Below are positions 23,693 to 33,970 of a stretch of DNA of 64,000 bases, piece by piece. The DNA is taken from NCBI GenBank assembly GCA_014529385.2, contig CM043944.1, forward strand, positions 46,014,268-46,078,267, written 5' to 3'. A program made the position numbers and the translations under genes. How positions within the stretch are numbered: position 1 is the stretch's first letter; the number at the start of each line of letters is the position of its first letter. The DNA comes from Adiantum capillus-veneris. Its lineage: Eukaryota; Streptophyta; Polypodiopsida; Polypodiales; Pteridaceae. Under the pieces are notes generated by a model. That model did no database searches and was not told where the DNA came from. It saw only the letters and a list, made by a program, of their open reading frames with translations.

Positions 23693-25246
23693 ATAACCCC
23701 CTGCAGCTCGTCAGATTTGACTGAGAAATCGATTTTTTTTAAAAAGCCATAAAACTTCTTTGTGTGCAAGGGCTCTCTCCCATGCGAGACCTCAACCAAC
23801 CTCCCCTAATCACCTTGTAGTTAAGTCCACGAGAACCCCCCCCCCCCCCCCCCCCGCCCGGACTCCTTGATCCCGCTTGAAACACAGCTGACAGCGACAA
23901 GAAGCACTCTTTTCAGCCACCTTGGAGACAATAGCTTGAGAGAGAGTGAGAGAGACAGATAGAGAGCTTGACACCGTGCTTGCAAGCGAGCACAAGCGAC
24001 CAAGTCCGACAAATTTGAGGCAATCTTCGTAGATCGAGCAAAATCTGCAATCGATACCGATCCAACTCGGTATTGACCGCTCGAGCATTGGCGTTTTACG
24101 GCTATTCGGCTAGCCACTTTCGCCCGGCGGCGGAAGGCGACATCGACATCGACACCGCTCATGCGCATCGGCTCGACACTCCTCATTGCGGCGGATTTCC
24201 GACATCCGACCCACACCAGGCGCTTCCCCACACGAGCACGTTCCCGCAATCGACGACCATGCTTGCGACATGCACGGGTGAGGTACCTCTATCATGGAGA
24301 AGTGACACCCGGCATCGGCACCGAGCGCACCGATCGCCCTGTACTACACAGTTTACGGATACGACACCTTTGGCGGCTATTCGACTAGCATATTTCTGCC
24401 CGACGGCAGAAATCGGCACATAACGACACCGACACGTAGGTTACAGGCTACAGGGGGTTTTTCAGCCCATTCACTCACAGATTCTCCAGGTTACCAGACA
24501 CAACGCTTTGACAATTTGGCAATCATTTTGACAGCAGATTCTCTGCGGACACATGCGTTGACAGATGCATTTTGTTGTGAGCACACCTAGTGCTACTGAG
24601 CTCTTTTGAGAGCAGATATCCCCGCAGGGATCACTTTCACTGCATGCAGCAGTTCTTGGCGCCTGTTTGAGCGCGATTTTACTCATGTACGTTGAGTTGC
24701 GGACACTGCCCACTGTACTACGTGTGGAGCCATTTTTGGCTATTTTGGCAGTTTTTCCCGGCCGTTTATGAGACTCGGACCGGAAGAGCCCTTTCTGAGA
24801 CTGTGGCTAGTCCATTTGTGTCTGCATTAGCCTTTTGGAGGGTCGATAGCGTGAGGTTTTCTTTGAGCTGGGGTGTGCTCGAATGTTGAGACACTTTCGG
24901 TGATACAGGTAGCTGGAGTTCCCCTTTTCGGTACCCTCGCCATAGGATATGTATCTGGACAGTTATTTATGCTTTTGACACCGAGTTGGCACTCACATAG
25001 CAGTTGTTTTGTGCAGCAAATGCCCAGTTAGTGCAGTTGGCACATTTATATGCATTTTGAGTTGAGTTTTGACTCCTCATACAAAGGAAACTCTGTCGGA
25101 TTTACTTCCCGCGAGTCGTGACTTCCATTGTTGGCACTTTTGAGTCTATTTCGGTTGAGATCTTACTCCTGCTACAAAGGTTACTCTGCCCAAATTTCTA
25201 CAGCTTCTCGCCATAGTTTGGCACCTCTCAAACCCTCTTATCAGCA
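22653..25246 (+). other. Unusually long copia leader (about 2.6 kb)
   Basis: No gag is found until 25247. The leader holds several CA runs (about 23159-23179, 23341-23356, 23641-23691), a 20-base C run (23836-23855) and a C+G-rich, CpG-rich block at about 24060-24440. That block has a repeated ggctattcg-ctagc motif (24101 and 24376) and cgacat iterations. The final part (24570-25110) is shared with the fragment at 11385-12105, so the leader is a family feature and not a one-off insertion. Several upstream ATGs would block simple scanning. Confidence 0.8.
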
Positions 25247-25903
25247 ATGGCTTCTTCTTCAGAAAAGGAGGAGTATTTCATTCGAAAGTTCGATGGCAGC
25301 AACTTCACCATGTGGAAAGAGCGCATGAAAGATGTTTTGATAAACAAAGGCCTCTCAGAACCGTTGAAAGAGCGCGTAGAGGATGATGATTATACACAAG
25401 CTCAATGGGAGCTTTTGGATGCAAAAGCCATGGCTACGATACGTCTACATCTAGCCGAATCAGTCTTCTTCACTATCATAGGGAAGAAAACAACCAAGGA
25501 ACTTTGGGATAGCTTATGTTCAGCATGGGAGAGCAAAAGTGCATCCAACAAAGTTTTTCTCATGAAAAAGCTTATGAAGCTCAACATGAAAGAAGGTAGC
25601 ATAGTTTCCAGTCATTTAAATGAGTTCAACTCCTTGTTCGGTCAACTGACATCTCAAGGCTTTAAGGAGTTTGACGATGAACTCAAGTCTATCTTCTTAT
25701 TATGCTCTCTACCCAGTTCATGGGATATCTTTTGCACAGCCATTAGCAATTCAACTCCGAATGGCAAGTTAGAATTCAATGCTGTCACAGATGCGTTGCT
25801 CACTGAAGAGATTCGTCGTAAATCTCTCGATAATGCTAGTCATGGAGATGCATATATGGCTGGCAGTTCAACAAAGCCAAGAGGCCGTGACAGGAACAAA
25901 TAA
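25247..25903 (+). CDS. gag: Copia Gag (ends at an in-frame TAA)
   Basis: 218 codons. The start MASSSEKEEYFIRKFDGSNF and then TMWKERMKDVLINKGLSEPL is typical of a copia Gag N-terminus, followed by a UBN2-type domain (ATIRLHLAESVF, then TTKELWDSLCSAWESKSASN and SHLNEFNSLFGQL). It would package element RNA into particles. The TAA at 25901-25903 falls before the zinc knuckle (CYYCHKKGHYKKDC, about 25990-26031), which lies in the same frame downstream. The original protein therefore very probably continued. The change fits a CAA-to-TAA transition. Confidence 0.85.
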   Translation: MASSSEKEEYFIRKFDGSNFTMWKERMKDVLINKGLSEPLKERVEDDDYTQAQWELLDAKAMATIRLHLAESVFFTIIGKKTTKELWDSLCSAWESKSASNKVFLMKKLMKLNMKEGSIVSSHLNEFNSLFGQLTSQGFKEFDDELKSIFLLCSLPSSWDIFCTAISNSTPNGKLEFNAVTDALLTEEIRRKSLDNASHGDAYMAGSSTKPRGRDRNK

Positions 25904-28582
25904 AAAAGCAAAAGTAGAGAGCGAAATCCTTGTAGTCCTAGCAGACACAGGAACCAAAGTAGAGACCGCAATGCCAAAAATGTCGAGTGTTACTATTGCC
26001 ACAAGAAGGGTCATTACAAAAAGGATTGTCGCAGTTTCCTAAGAGATCAGAAAAACATGCAAAAGGATAATTCTGGCAAAGGCAAAAGTACATTAAAAAT
26101 TGAGGAGCTCAACATTGTTGAGTCTCCCGTGCCTACCACTGCAGTAGAGGATGCTCCTCCTCCAGTGATGCTCATTATGCCCACAGAGATTCATGCCGAG
26201 GTGACAACAGATGCCTCAGATGTTCTCATTTTCACTTCAGATCTCACTCCAGATGCTTTGGTTGCACAGGATGAGGGTTATGCACAGAATTGGATCCTTG
26301 ATTCTGGTGCAAGTTTTCATGTCACACCGCATAGAGAGTGGTTTTCCTCTTATGCATCCATGCATGGAATTGTCAAGCTTGGTAATTCCTATGAGCTTGA
26401 CATTATTGGCATTGGTGATGTGAAACTTCAGATGCATAATGGCACTACTTTTGTGCTGCAGAATGTCAGACATGTGCCCAAGATTACGAAAAGCTTGCTT
26501 TCTATAGGGCAATTGGATGACATTGGCTACACTACAGTTTTTGGTAATCGTTCTTGGATGATCCGCAAGAACAACCTTATCATGATGAAAGGCAATAAAA
26601 ACGGATCCCTGTACTCTTTGTTTGTTTCGAGTGTCAACGAACACTCTATCTATGTTGCTGAGCTGCCGTCTCCTGAGTTGTGGCATAGCCGGCTAGGGCA
26701 TATTAGCCAAAAGGGAATGAAAACACTTCAGCGTTTTGGCTACTTACCTGTGTTAGATTACACGGACTTTCCATTGTGTGAGCATTGTTTGTATGGCAAA
26801 CAGACTAGATTGACATCTTCGCCATTGAATAAGAAACTAGGCGAACCTCTAGACTTGGTGCACAGTGATTTGTGTGGTCCAATGCCACATAAAACTCTAG
26901 GGGGGGCGAACTACTTTCTCACGTTCATAGATGATTCTACCAGAAAGGTGTGGGTGTATCTCCTTAAGCGTAAGGAAGAAGTTTTTTCGACATTCCAAAA
27001 ATTCCTCGCCATGGTTGAGAACCAATCAGGAACAAAGCTCAAAGCTTTTCGCACGGACAATGGTGGAGAATACGTCTCCAGAGAGTACAAGGATTTTTGC
27101 AATAGAAGAGGCATTCGGCGGCAGTTTACTGCTCCATACACACCTGCACAAAATGGGATAGCTGAAAGAATGAATCGTACGATTCAAGAGCGAGTTGTCT
27201 CTATGATGTCTATGGCGAAGCTTACTCCTGAATTTTGGGGGGAAGCTGTTTTGACAGTAGTGCACATCATCAACAGGTCACCTAGTTCTCCTTTGAATTT
27301 CAAAATTCCAGAGGAATTATGGACTGGCAAAAGGCCAAGCTATGAGCATTTACGTGTATTTGGATGTGAAGCATATGCACATGTGCCCAAAGAACTTCGT
27401 CGGAAGTTAGATCCCAGATCACACAAATGCATCTTTATTGGCTATGGTGCAAACGGAGAGATGGGATATCGTCTCTGGCACCCAGAATCAAACAAAGTCA
27501 TTCGTAGCTCACATGTGATTTTCAATGAATCAAAAATGCACAAGAAGCCCATCAAAGATGTTGAGTACAGACGTGTTCGTTTTGAGGATGTAGCCTCCGA
27601 ACCAACTCAGTTCAGTAGTGTTGCACCCACTCCTCAAGTGCAAGATACTACTATTGCTCCGGAGAGAGCGGAGTCCAGCAGTCAGGCATTGAGACACTCT
27701 GAGAGAGTGTCACGTGCGCCCGAGCGGTTTGAGCCGGGTATACACCACATTTTGGTCACTGACAGTGGAGAGCCAACCTGCTACATAGAAGCTATACAAA
27801 TGGAGGATAGTGTTAAGTGCGAAAAGGCTATGCAATCAGAATACAATTCGATTGTGGCTAATGAGACATGGGATTTGGTTGAATTACCAAAAAGCAAAAA
27901 TGCTTTACCTTGCAAGTGGGTATACAAAAAGAAGTATACAACGGAAGATCCCGAGCCTAGATACAAGGCTCGTCTAGTTGCCAAGGGTTTCAAGCAACAA
28001 AAAGGTGTGGATTTTGATGAGATTTTCTCTCCAGTAGTCAAGATGACTACACTTCGCACCGTGCTTGGCTTGGTTGCTATCCAGGACATGGAACTTGTCC
28101 AAATGGATGTGAACACAGCATTTCTTCACGGGGATCTAGATGAAGATGTCTACATGAAACAACCAGAGGGCTTCGTATGTGAAACCCAAAAACCCGCGAG
28201 GACAGAATTGGTTTGTAGACTGAAAAAGGCACTCTATGGCCTCAAGCAAGGTTCAAGGCAATGGTATCAAAAATTCGACAAATTCATGCAGTCTCAGGGT
28301 TACATTAGAAGTCAAGAGGATCACTGCTTATACACAAAAAGGTTGAACGATGGTTCTTTAATCATCTTGATCTTGTATGTAGATGATATGCTTATCGCAG
28401 GCAAATCAATTGATGAAATCAATCAGTTGAAAAAGATGCTAAGCACTCAATTTTCCATGAAGGATTTGGGAGATGCCAATCACTTTCTTGGTATGCACAT
28501 CAAGAGAGACAGGCAACGTGGAATTCTTGAATTATCTCAAGAAAAGTACATTCACAAAGTCTTGCAACGTTTTAGTATGTAG
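25904..28582 (+). CDS. pol: Copia Pol: zinc knuckle, protease, integrase, RT (ends at an in-frame TAG)
   Basis: Open from the stop at 25903 to TAG 28580-28582; the first ATG is at 26057. Domains in order: CCHC knuckle; aspartic protease WILDSGASFHV (about 26290); GAG-pre-integrase region with HHCC zinc (LWHSRLGHIS, CEHCLYGK); integrase core with the D,D,E set in VHSDLCGPM, FRTDNGGEYVS and NGIAERMNR; a linker; and RT from YKARLVAKGFKQQKGVDFDE to the catalytic ILYVDDMLIAGKS (about 28370). All catalytic residues that I can check are intact. The TAG interrupts the RT-RNase H connection just after QRFSM. A C-to-T change from CAG is the simplest explanation. Confidence 0.9.
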   Translation, partial: KSKSRERNPCSPSRHRNQSRDRNAKNVECYYCHKKGHYKKDCRSFLRDQKNMQKDNSGKGKSTLKIEELNIVESPVPTTAVEDAPPPVMLIMPTEIHAEVTTDASDVLIFTSDLTPDALVAQDEGYAQNWILDSGASFHVTPHREWFSSYASMHGIVKLGNSYELDIIGIGDVKLQMHNGTTFVLQNVRHVPKITKSLLSIGQLDDIGYTTVFGNRSWMIRKNNLIMMKGNKNGSLYSLFVSSVNEHSIYVAELPSPELWHSRLGHISQKGMKTLQRFGYLPVLDYTDFPLCEHCLYGKQTRLTSSPLNKKLGEPLDLVHSDLCGPMPHKTLGGANYFLTFIDDSTRKVWVYLLKRKEEVFSTFQKFLAMVENQSGTKLKAFRTDNGGEYVSREYKDFCNRRGIRRQFTAPYTPAQNGIAERMNRTIQERVVSMMSMAKLTPEFWGEAVLTVVHIINRSPSSPLNFKIPEELWTGKRPSYEHLRVFGCEAYAHVPKELRRKLDPRSHKCIFIGYGANGEMGYRLWHPESNKVIRSSHVIFNESKMHKKPIKDVEYRRVRFEDVASEPTQFSSVAPTPQVQDTTIAPERAESSSQALRHSERVSRAPERFEPGIHHILVTDSGEPTCYIEAIQMEDSVKCEKAMQSEYNSIVANETWDLVELPKSKNALPCKWVYKKKYTTEDPEPRYKARLVAKGFKQQKGVDFDEIFSPVVKMTTLRTVLGLVAIQDMELVQMDVNTAFLHGDLDEDVYMKQPEGFVCETQKPARTELVCRLKKALYGLKQGSRQWYQKFDKFMQSQGYIRSQEDHCLYTKRLNDGSLIILILYVDDMLIAGKSIDEINQLKKMLSTQFSMKDLGDANHFLGMHIKRDRQRGILELSQEKYIHKVLQRFSM

Positions 28583-29332
28583 GGGGGGAAGTCATTGAGT
28601 ACCCCAATGCAAGCATACTCCAAACTTAGCAAGGAAGACTCTCCCAAGACAGTGGCTGAGAAAGAGGAAATGGTGAAAGTACCATATTCTTCAGCAATTG
28701 GCAGTTTGATGTACGCTATGGTAGCCACAAGACCAGACATTGCACATGCAGTGGGAGTGGTTAGTAGGTACATGGCAAACCATGGCAAGAAGCATTGGGA
28801 AGCAGTGAAGAAAATCCTCAGATATTTGAAAGGTATAGCTAGCAAGTGTTTACGCTTCGGAAACAATGATGCATCTATTGTAGGTTACACGGATGCGGAT
28901 TATGCGGGGTGCGTGGATCGTAGAAGATCCACATCTGGCTATGTGTTCATGTTTGTTGGAGCAGCTATCTCTTGGAGATCGTGTCTCCAAGATTGCACGT
29001 CTTCATCTACCACTGAGGCAGAATATGTTGCTACGTCTGACGCCAGCAAGGAAGCCATATGGTTGGCTCGTCTAGTGGGAGATTTGGGCATTCACGAGGT
29101 TCCAGTACTACATTGTGATAGTCAGAGTGCCATTGCTTTGGCAAAGAATCCAGCGTTTTACTCAAAGTCGAAACACATAGAGGTCAGATACCATGTCATA
29201 CGAGATGCATTGGCTGGCAAGCGTATCGAGCTTGTCAAGGTTCACACTGACGACAACCCCGCAGATGCTCTCACAAAGAGCCTAGCCTCGGAGCGATTTA
29301 CACATTGTATAGAACTTATGGGTGTAGGATGA
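28583..29332 (+). CDS. pol: Copia RT-RNase H end
   Basis: Same frame as the preceding segment. Contains SSAIGSLMYAMVATRPDIAH, GYTDADYAGCVDRRRSTSGY, STTEAEYVATSDASKEAIWL and the RNase H active region VLHCDSQSAIALAKNPAFYS, then SKHIEVRYHVIRDAL. It ends CIELMGVG at TGA. RNase H removes the RNA template during cDNA synthesis. Without readthrough of the upstream stop it would not be made as part of Pol. Confidence 0.9.
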   Translation, partial: GGKSLSTPMQAYSKLSKEDSPKTVAEKEEMVKVPYSSAIGSLMYAMVATRPDIAHAVGVVSRYMANHGKKHWEAVKKILRYLKGIASKCLRFGNNDASIVGYTDADYAGCVDRRRSTSGYVFMFVGAAISWRSCLQDCTSSSTTEAEYVATSDASKEAIWLARLVGDLGIHEVPVLHCDSQSAIALAKNPAFYSKSKHIEVRYHVIRDALAGKRIELVKVHTDDNPADALTKSLASERFTHCIELMGVG

Positions 29333-29404
29333 AGCCTCGGCAATGCTTCATCAGTTTTGTCTAGTCTAACTATACTAATGCCACTATTGGCCACCATGAA
29401 CTTC

Positions 29405-29414
29405 AAGTGGGAGG
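29405..29414 (+). other. Polypurine tract
   Basis: AAGTGGGAGG lies one base upstream of the 3' LTR. It is the expected plus-strand primer. The related aagtgggaga is found before the LTRs at 10519 and 49696 (minus strand). Confidence 0.85.
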
Positions 29415-29415
29415 C

Positions 29416-29623
29416 TGTTGGGGTGTAGGCCAGGTGGCCGTGGGAAACCACTCCTGTACACTTGATTCTCACCTAATCAATATATGGAGAAAAAGAGGTA
29501 GAGTTGACTCTTCTCTTTCTTCTCCACTAACCCACACAGTGGCTTCTTGTGCATCTCCCCCTTCCCCATTTCTCTTCTTCCCCTCTCCTGCACACACTCC
29601 GTACGCGCTACACGCGCTCATCA
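29416..29623 (+). repeat. Copia 3' LTR (208 bp)
   Basis: Gap-free match to the 5' LTR, with about 10 substitutions concentrated in the last 90 bp. It is followed directly by the AGTCC target-site duplication and the remainder of array unit 3. Confidence 0.95.
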
Positions 29624-30061
29624 AGTCCAACAATGTACAAGAAGAATGTTATCTAAACTATTTAGTTCAATCAAGCCCAACAAAATGGGAAGAAAAACCC
29701 CAGCTTTGCCTTGGTTAGTTATCCAAACAGAATCATTTATCCAATTAAAAGTTTTCAACCAGAAACCACCTCTATGAAGGGTTTATGAAGCATCCCAAAT
29801 GAACAGTTCTTTCAATAAACTAAATGTTAAGAAAAAGCATGTTTATAATCACCCAACCGAGCAAGAGTTTTATCTTAAACATTGAGATAAAAAATATATA
29901 AAGCCAGTAAGGTAAACAAGCAAGGTACACATTAAGAACAATGAAAAAACCTTTGAAGTGGAAGCCATCCTAATCCTCAACACAGTGGTGGCTGACTGTA
30001 GAGCCTAGCACCCCTCGGTAATAATCAGACAAACCCAAGTCTAAGTGAAGGGAAGAAGCCC

Positions 30062-30139
30062 TCACCTTGATATAGGGTTCAGAGAGGCATGCCAGTAGTT
30101 GTCACAGCGAGCCAGGTAAGGCCACTCCTTGCAAGCCAT
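30062..30139 (-). CDS. Conserved 25-codon ORF, array unit 3 (hypothetical, possible exon)
   Basis: The minus strand reads MACKEWPYLARCDNYWHASL and then NPISR, followed by TGA. The final bases (CAAG|GTGAGG) form a good plant splice donor, so this could be the coding part of a first exon instead of a complete peptide. About 60-70 bp upstream of the ATG is a TATA-like string (tttttatagaatatcc; tttttataaaatatcc in unit 1). The frame is kept in all five units although the flanks have changed. The peptide is rich in Trp, Tyr and Cys (two Cys nine residues apart), unlike random A+T-rich sequence. I do not recognise a family. It may also be a remnant of a host gene carried by the duplicated unit. Confidence 0.3.
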   Translation of the reverse strand: MACKEWPYLARCDNYWHASLNPISR

Positions 30140-30967
30140 TCGTGGTGCGTAATCTTCCTCGGGATTTTGTGCAAGCCCTAAGGAGGAGGATATTCTATAA
30201 AAAGGTAGAGCAACAGGCATCACCGGCCCGCTAATCATCACTAGAGGGGGATCAGTGGCGACAGGAGGAAAAAATGGGAAGGTGACCTATCACTTGATTT
30301 CAATGGGTTGAAATTATATGGGACTGCTCCCACCAAGCTTTTTTGTGGTGCATACTTATGGGTTCAAAGATTTTTTAGGGATTGCTCCCACTGAGCTCAT
30401 ATTCAAAGGAATTGTCCATATTGAATCAAGCTAACCAAGATAGCAGTGTAGCTAATAGGCGGAATCAAAGATCATTTTATGAGGTAGTTTACAAGTGTGG
30501 CAACAAATATTGAAAAAACCTTGCATTGGTTTATGCCAAGAGGTGCTTATAAGAGGCATTCATACGACCATGCACACCAAGTCAGCATAGTGAGCCAACA
30601 ACAAGGAGTTCAAATCTTAGTTTAGTAATTAATCTTACGGTGGAGAGCCTTATGCTAAGAGTAGACTACTTGTAATTATGCAACAAAAGGGTTAGTCCAC
30701 TGCCAGAAGTAAGTTGGGTACAACATGAGTTGTATACATAGTCTTGGTAGCAATACTACTGAGTTAGTGTAACTAGAACTAGCCATCATAGTCAGATGCA
30801 GTGACCAAGTGTGTGTGTGTGTGTGTTTACCTGCCCTAACCCAGGCGCCATACACAATGAGATTTGGCAGTAGGCCCATTGTGTGTGGGCCTACTGCCTC
30901 ATTATAAGACGAGTTTAAAAAATCTTTAGCATAGAAGCGCCAAGTTGGAGTGTCTGTGAAAAGGGTA

Positions 30968-33933
30968 GACGTTCCAAAGACGACTGGCTATAGATGTCAA
31001 AGATTAGTACATAAACAACTCAGTCTTTGATTCATAACTATACAACATAATAAGAATGAAGTATCATTCCAAATTATACAAAGGTATCAGAACTATCCCA
31101 GTTGAATCATCAAGTGTTTTCAAAGTCGGACCTTTTTAAGCGAAGATAGAGTTCTCACATGCATCCATATAGTCAAGACAACAGATATGTTAGACTTGGC
31201 TACGTATGGCAGCCTTCAAAGAATCTATCAGTTGTTATCCATGTCAAATTTTTTTTGACTAGCTACTGTCCTGCATATTAAAGTCTCAAGGATTGTTTAT
31301 CGTCATATTCTTGCTAGAGTTATTCATATATTTAGCGTCTCTTTTACTATATAATATCTATTTAATGTAAAAATGTCGATTAATCCATATCATTGTGTGT
31401 ATTTAAAAAGCTTGCATGCAATGCTCAGTTATGTAATGTCATCCTTAAAATATGTTCCGATGTCGAGCCCTTCAAAGCCAGAATCAACTAGGATTATCAC
31501 TTGACCAAGCTAGCCATATCTTGAGACCACGCAAAACCAGAAGAATGTGTTGTAGACCAGATCACTTAACCCGCGAGAACTTAGCAGAATCTTTAATAGG
31601 CATGTTTACCCAACAACATATACTTAAGTACCAAAACAAAATCTTCATCAGTAGCAGTTGGATTAATTCTCCAAGTTTTTCCAGCACTATCATATTTCAA
31701 TAAGTAATCATTCAATATAATGATAACCTGAGAAGTAATCTATCAAAGAAAAATAAACTAGGGAAAAACAAGCATCACTAACAATCAAGAGCAGCTATAT
31801 AACTTCTATCTTGAGTCGTTCCCCAAAAAAACCACAAAGTAGCTCACTGTCGATTGTGATTCTCAATATAACCCTCCAAAATGTGAACCTTAACATTTTG
31901 GCAGCATAACCAGTAATGCCACCAAGCTTTCAACATCGGATCAACTAGGGTTATCATTCAACCAATTTTTAAACCAGATATCAAGAATCCTAATGTCACT
32001 GAGTCATCCACTAATTTGTAGCAGATTATGCATTTTTTCCAGCACTATACTACATTCCTATAAAGAGTTCCCTTTGAAACTATAGTAAAAGTTGAACCAT
32101 TAGCTCAGAGAAGAACCAGCCAAAACCAAAAGTGAAATATACATCCTTAGTCCAACAATGTACAAGAAGAATGTTATCTAAACTATTTAGTTCAGTCAAG
32201 CCCAACAAAATGGGAAGAAAAACCCCAGCTTTGCCTTGGTTAGTTGTCCAAACAGAATCATTTATCCAATTAAAAGTTTTCAACCAGAAACCACCTTTAT
32301 GAAGGGTTTATGAAGCATCCCAAATGAAGAGTTCTTTCAATAAACTAAATGTTAAGAAAAAATCATGTTTATAATCACCCAACCGAGCAAGAGTTTTATC
32401 TTAAACATTGAGATAAAAAATATATAAAGCCAGTAAGGTAAACAAGCAAGGTACACATTAAGAACAATGAAAAAACCTTTGAAGTGGAAGCCATCTTAAT
32501 CCTCAACACAGTGGTGGCTGATTGTAGAGCCAAGCACCCCTCGGTAATAATCAGACAAACCCAAGACTAAGTGAAGGGAAGAACCCCTCACCTTGATATA
32601 GGGTTCAGAGAGGCATGCCAGTAGTTGTCACAGCGAGCCAGGTAAGGCCACTCCTTGCAATCCATTCGTGGTGCGTAATCTTCATCGGGATTGTGTGCAA
32701 GCCCTAAGGAGGAGGATATTCTATAAAAAAGGCAGAGCAACAAGCATCATTGGGCCGCTAATCATCACTAGAGGGGAATTAGTGGCGACATGAGGAAAAA
32801 ATGGGAAGGTGACCTATCACTTGATTTCAATGGGTTGAAATTATATGGGACTGCTCCCACCAAGCTTTTTTGTGGTGCATACTTATGGGTTCAAAGATTT
32901 TTTAGGGATTACTCCCACTGAGCTCATATTCAAAGGACTGGTCCATATTGAATCATGCTAACCAAGACATCAGTGTAGCTAATAGGCGGAATCAAGGATC
33001 ATTTTATGAGGTAGTTTACAAGTGTGGCAACAAATATTGAAAAAACCTTGCATTGATTTATGCCAAGAGGTGCTTATAAGAGGCATTCATACGACCATGC
33101 GCACCAAGTCAGCATAGTGAGCCAACAACAAGGAGTTCAAATCTTAGTTTAGTAATTAATCTTACGGTGGAGAGCCTTATGCTAAGAGTAGACTACTTGT
33201 AATTATGCAACAAAAGGGTTAGTCCACTGCTAGAAGTAAGTTGGGTACAACATGAGTTGTATACATAGTCTGGGTAGCAATACTACTGAGTTAGTGTAAC
33301 TAGAACTAGCCATCATAGTCAGATGCAGTGACCAAGTATGTGTGTGTGTGTGTTTACCTGCCCTAACCCATCCGCCATACACAATGAGATTTGGCAGTAG
33401 GCCCATTGTGTGTGGGCCTACTGCCTCATTATAAGACGAGTTTGACAAATCTTTAGCATAGAAGCAGCAAGTTGGAGTGTCCTTGAAAAGGGTAGAATTG
33501 TTTGTACTGATACAATATCAGATATCATCTTCAAGGAAGACATTACTCATGTAGGAGTTTTAAGGCTTTGTCAGCTAATTTGAAAAAGTATGGTTGTCAT
33601 TGAGTAGCCTTTGGATGATATACGCCAAGCGTGTCCTCTTGTTCCAAAAAACCATCATATGTGTAATAGGTAGCATGCTCCTGTAATTGTCAAAATACAA
33701 TTTGCTTAAGCATAGGTGAGTAGAATTGGATTAACCTGCTACTTAAAACTGACTGAGCCAGAAAAGACTACAATAGTCGTGAGTAGGAATCCAATCTAAA
33801 GTCAAGGAAAGACCACCTAACACCTGTCAACCAATAAAGGATTTATAGATAGTGGGTCAATCCAAGCCAATAGACAAGAAGTATCCAAAGCCAACATCCC
33901 GGTCCACCCAGTTGCTTGGGAGGGTTTGGTGTT

Positions 33934-33969
<36 letters not shown>
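30968..33969. repeat. Array unit 4 (nearly full length)
   Basis: Runs from gacgttccaaagacgactgg through all later landmarks to a long GT run at about 33937-33969. It is the most complete simple copy, about 3.0 kb. It shares very high identity with unit 2 over its central part, although unit 3 lies between them. Confidence 0.8.
32588..32665 (-). CDS. Conserved 25-codon ORF, array unit 4 (hypothetical)
   Basis: Identical in predicted peptide to the unit 2 copy (Asp at residue 2), in line with the near identity of units 2 and 4. It has the same donor-like GTGAGG after the last codons. Confidence 0.25.
   Translation of the reverse strand: MDCKEWPYLARCDNYWHASLNPISR

Positions 33970-33970
<1 letters not shown>

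Larger units (their letters stand above)
22430..29623 (+). mobile_element. Nearly intact Ty1/copia LTR retrotransposon
   Basis: 7194 bp from LTR to LTR, with a 5-bp target-site duplication AGTCC (22425-22429 and 29624-29628). The empty site can be read in other array units (ccttagtccaacaatg), which confirms the duplication independently. In order it has: 208-bp LTR, tRNA-iMet primer-binding site, a 2.6 kb leader, gag, CCHC knuckle, protease, integrase, RT, RNase H, polypurine tract and 208-bp LTR. That order (integrase before RT) defines copia. One frame covers gag-pol from 25247 to 29332 with only two stops. I count about 10 differences between the LTRs (roughly 95% identity), so insertion is not very recent. 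Confidence 0.95.
21391..30967. repeat. Array unit 3, split by the copia insertion
   Basis: Lacks the first landmarks (taaataaacacac) and begins at ttttcaaagtcggaccttt after a short GT run. It is split at 22429/29624 by the 7.2 kb copia element within ccttagtccaacaatg. After the insertion it resumes and ends early at about 30967, where aaaagggtagacgttccaaag joins unit 4 directly. Confidence 0.8.

Noticed and set aside
24073-24423. 116-codon ORF in the G+C-rich part of the copia leader
   Set aside because: Several frames on both strands are open here simply because the block is G+C-rich. No motif is found.
25901-28582. Stop codons might be corrected by RNA editing, as in some plant organelles
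   Set aside because: Such editing acts on organellar transcripts; this is a nuclear retrotransposon.
28580-28600. TAG followed by GGGGGG in copia resembles retroviral stop-readthrough contexts
   Set aside because: The stop lies between RT and RNase H, not between Gag and Pol, and no downstream pseudoknot is evident. A C-to-T mutation of CAG is simpler.
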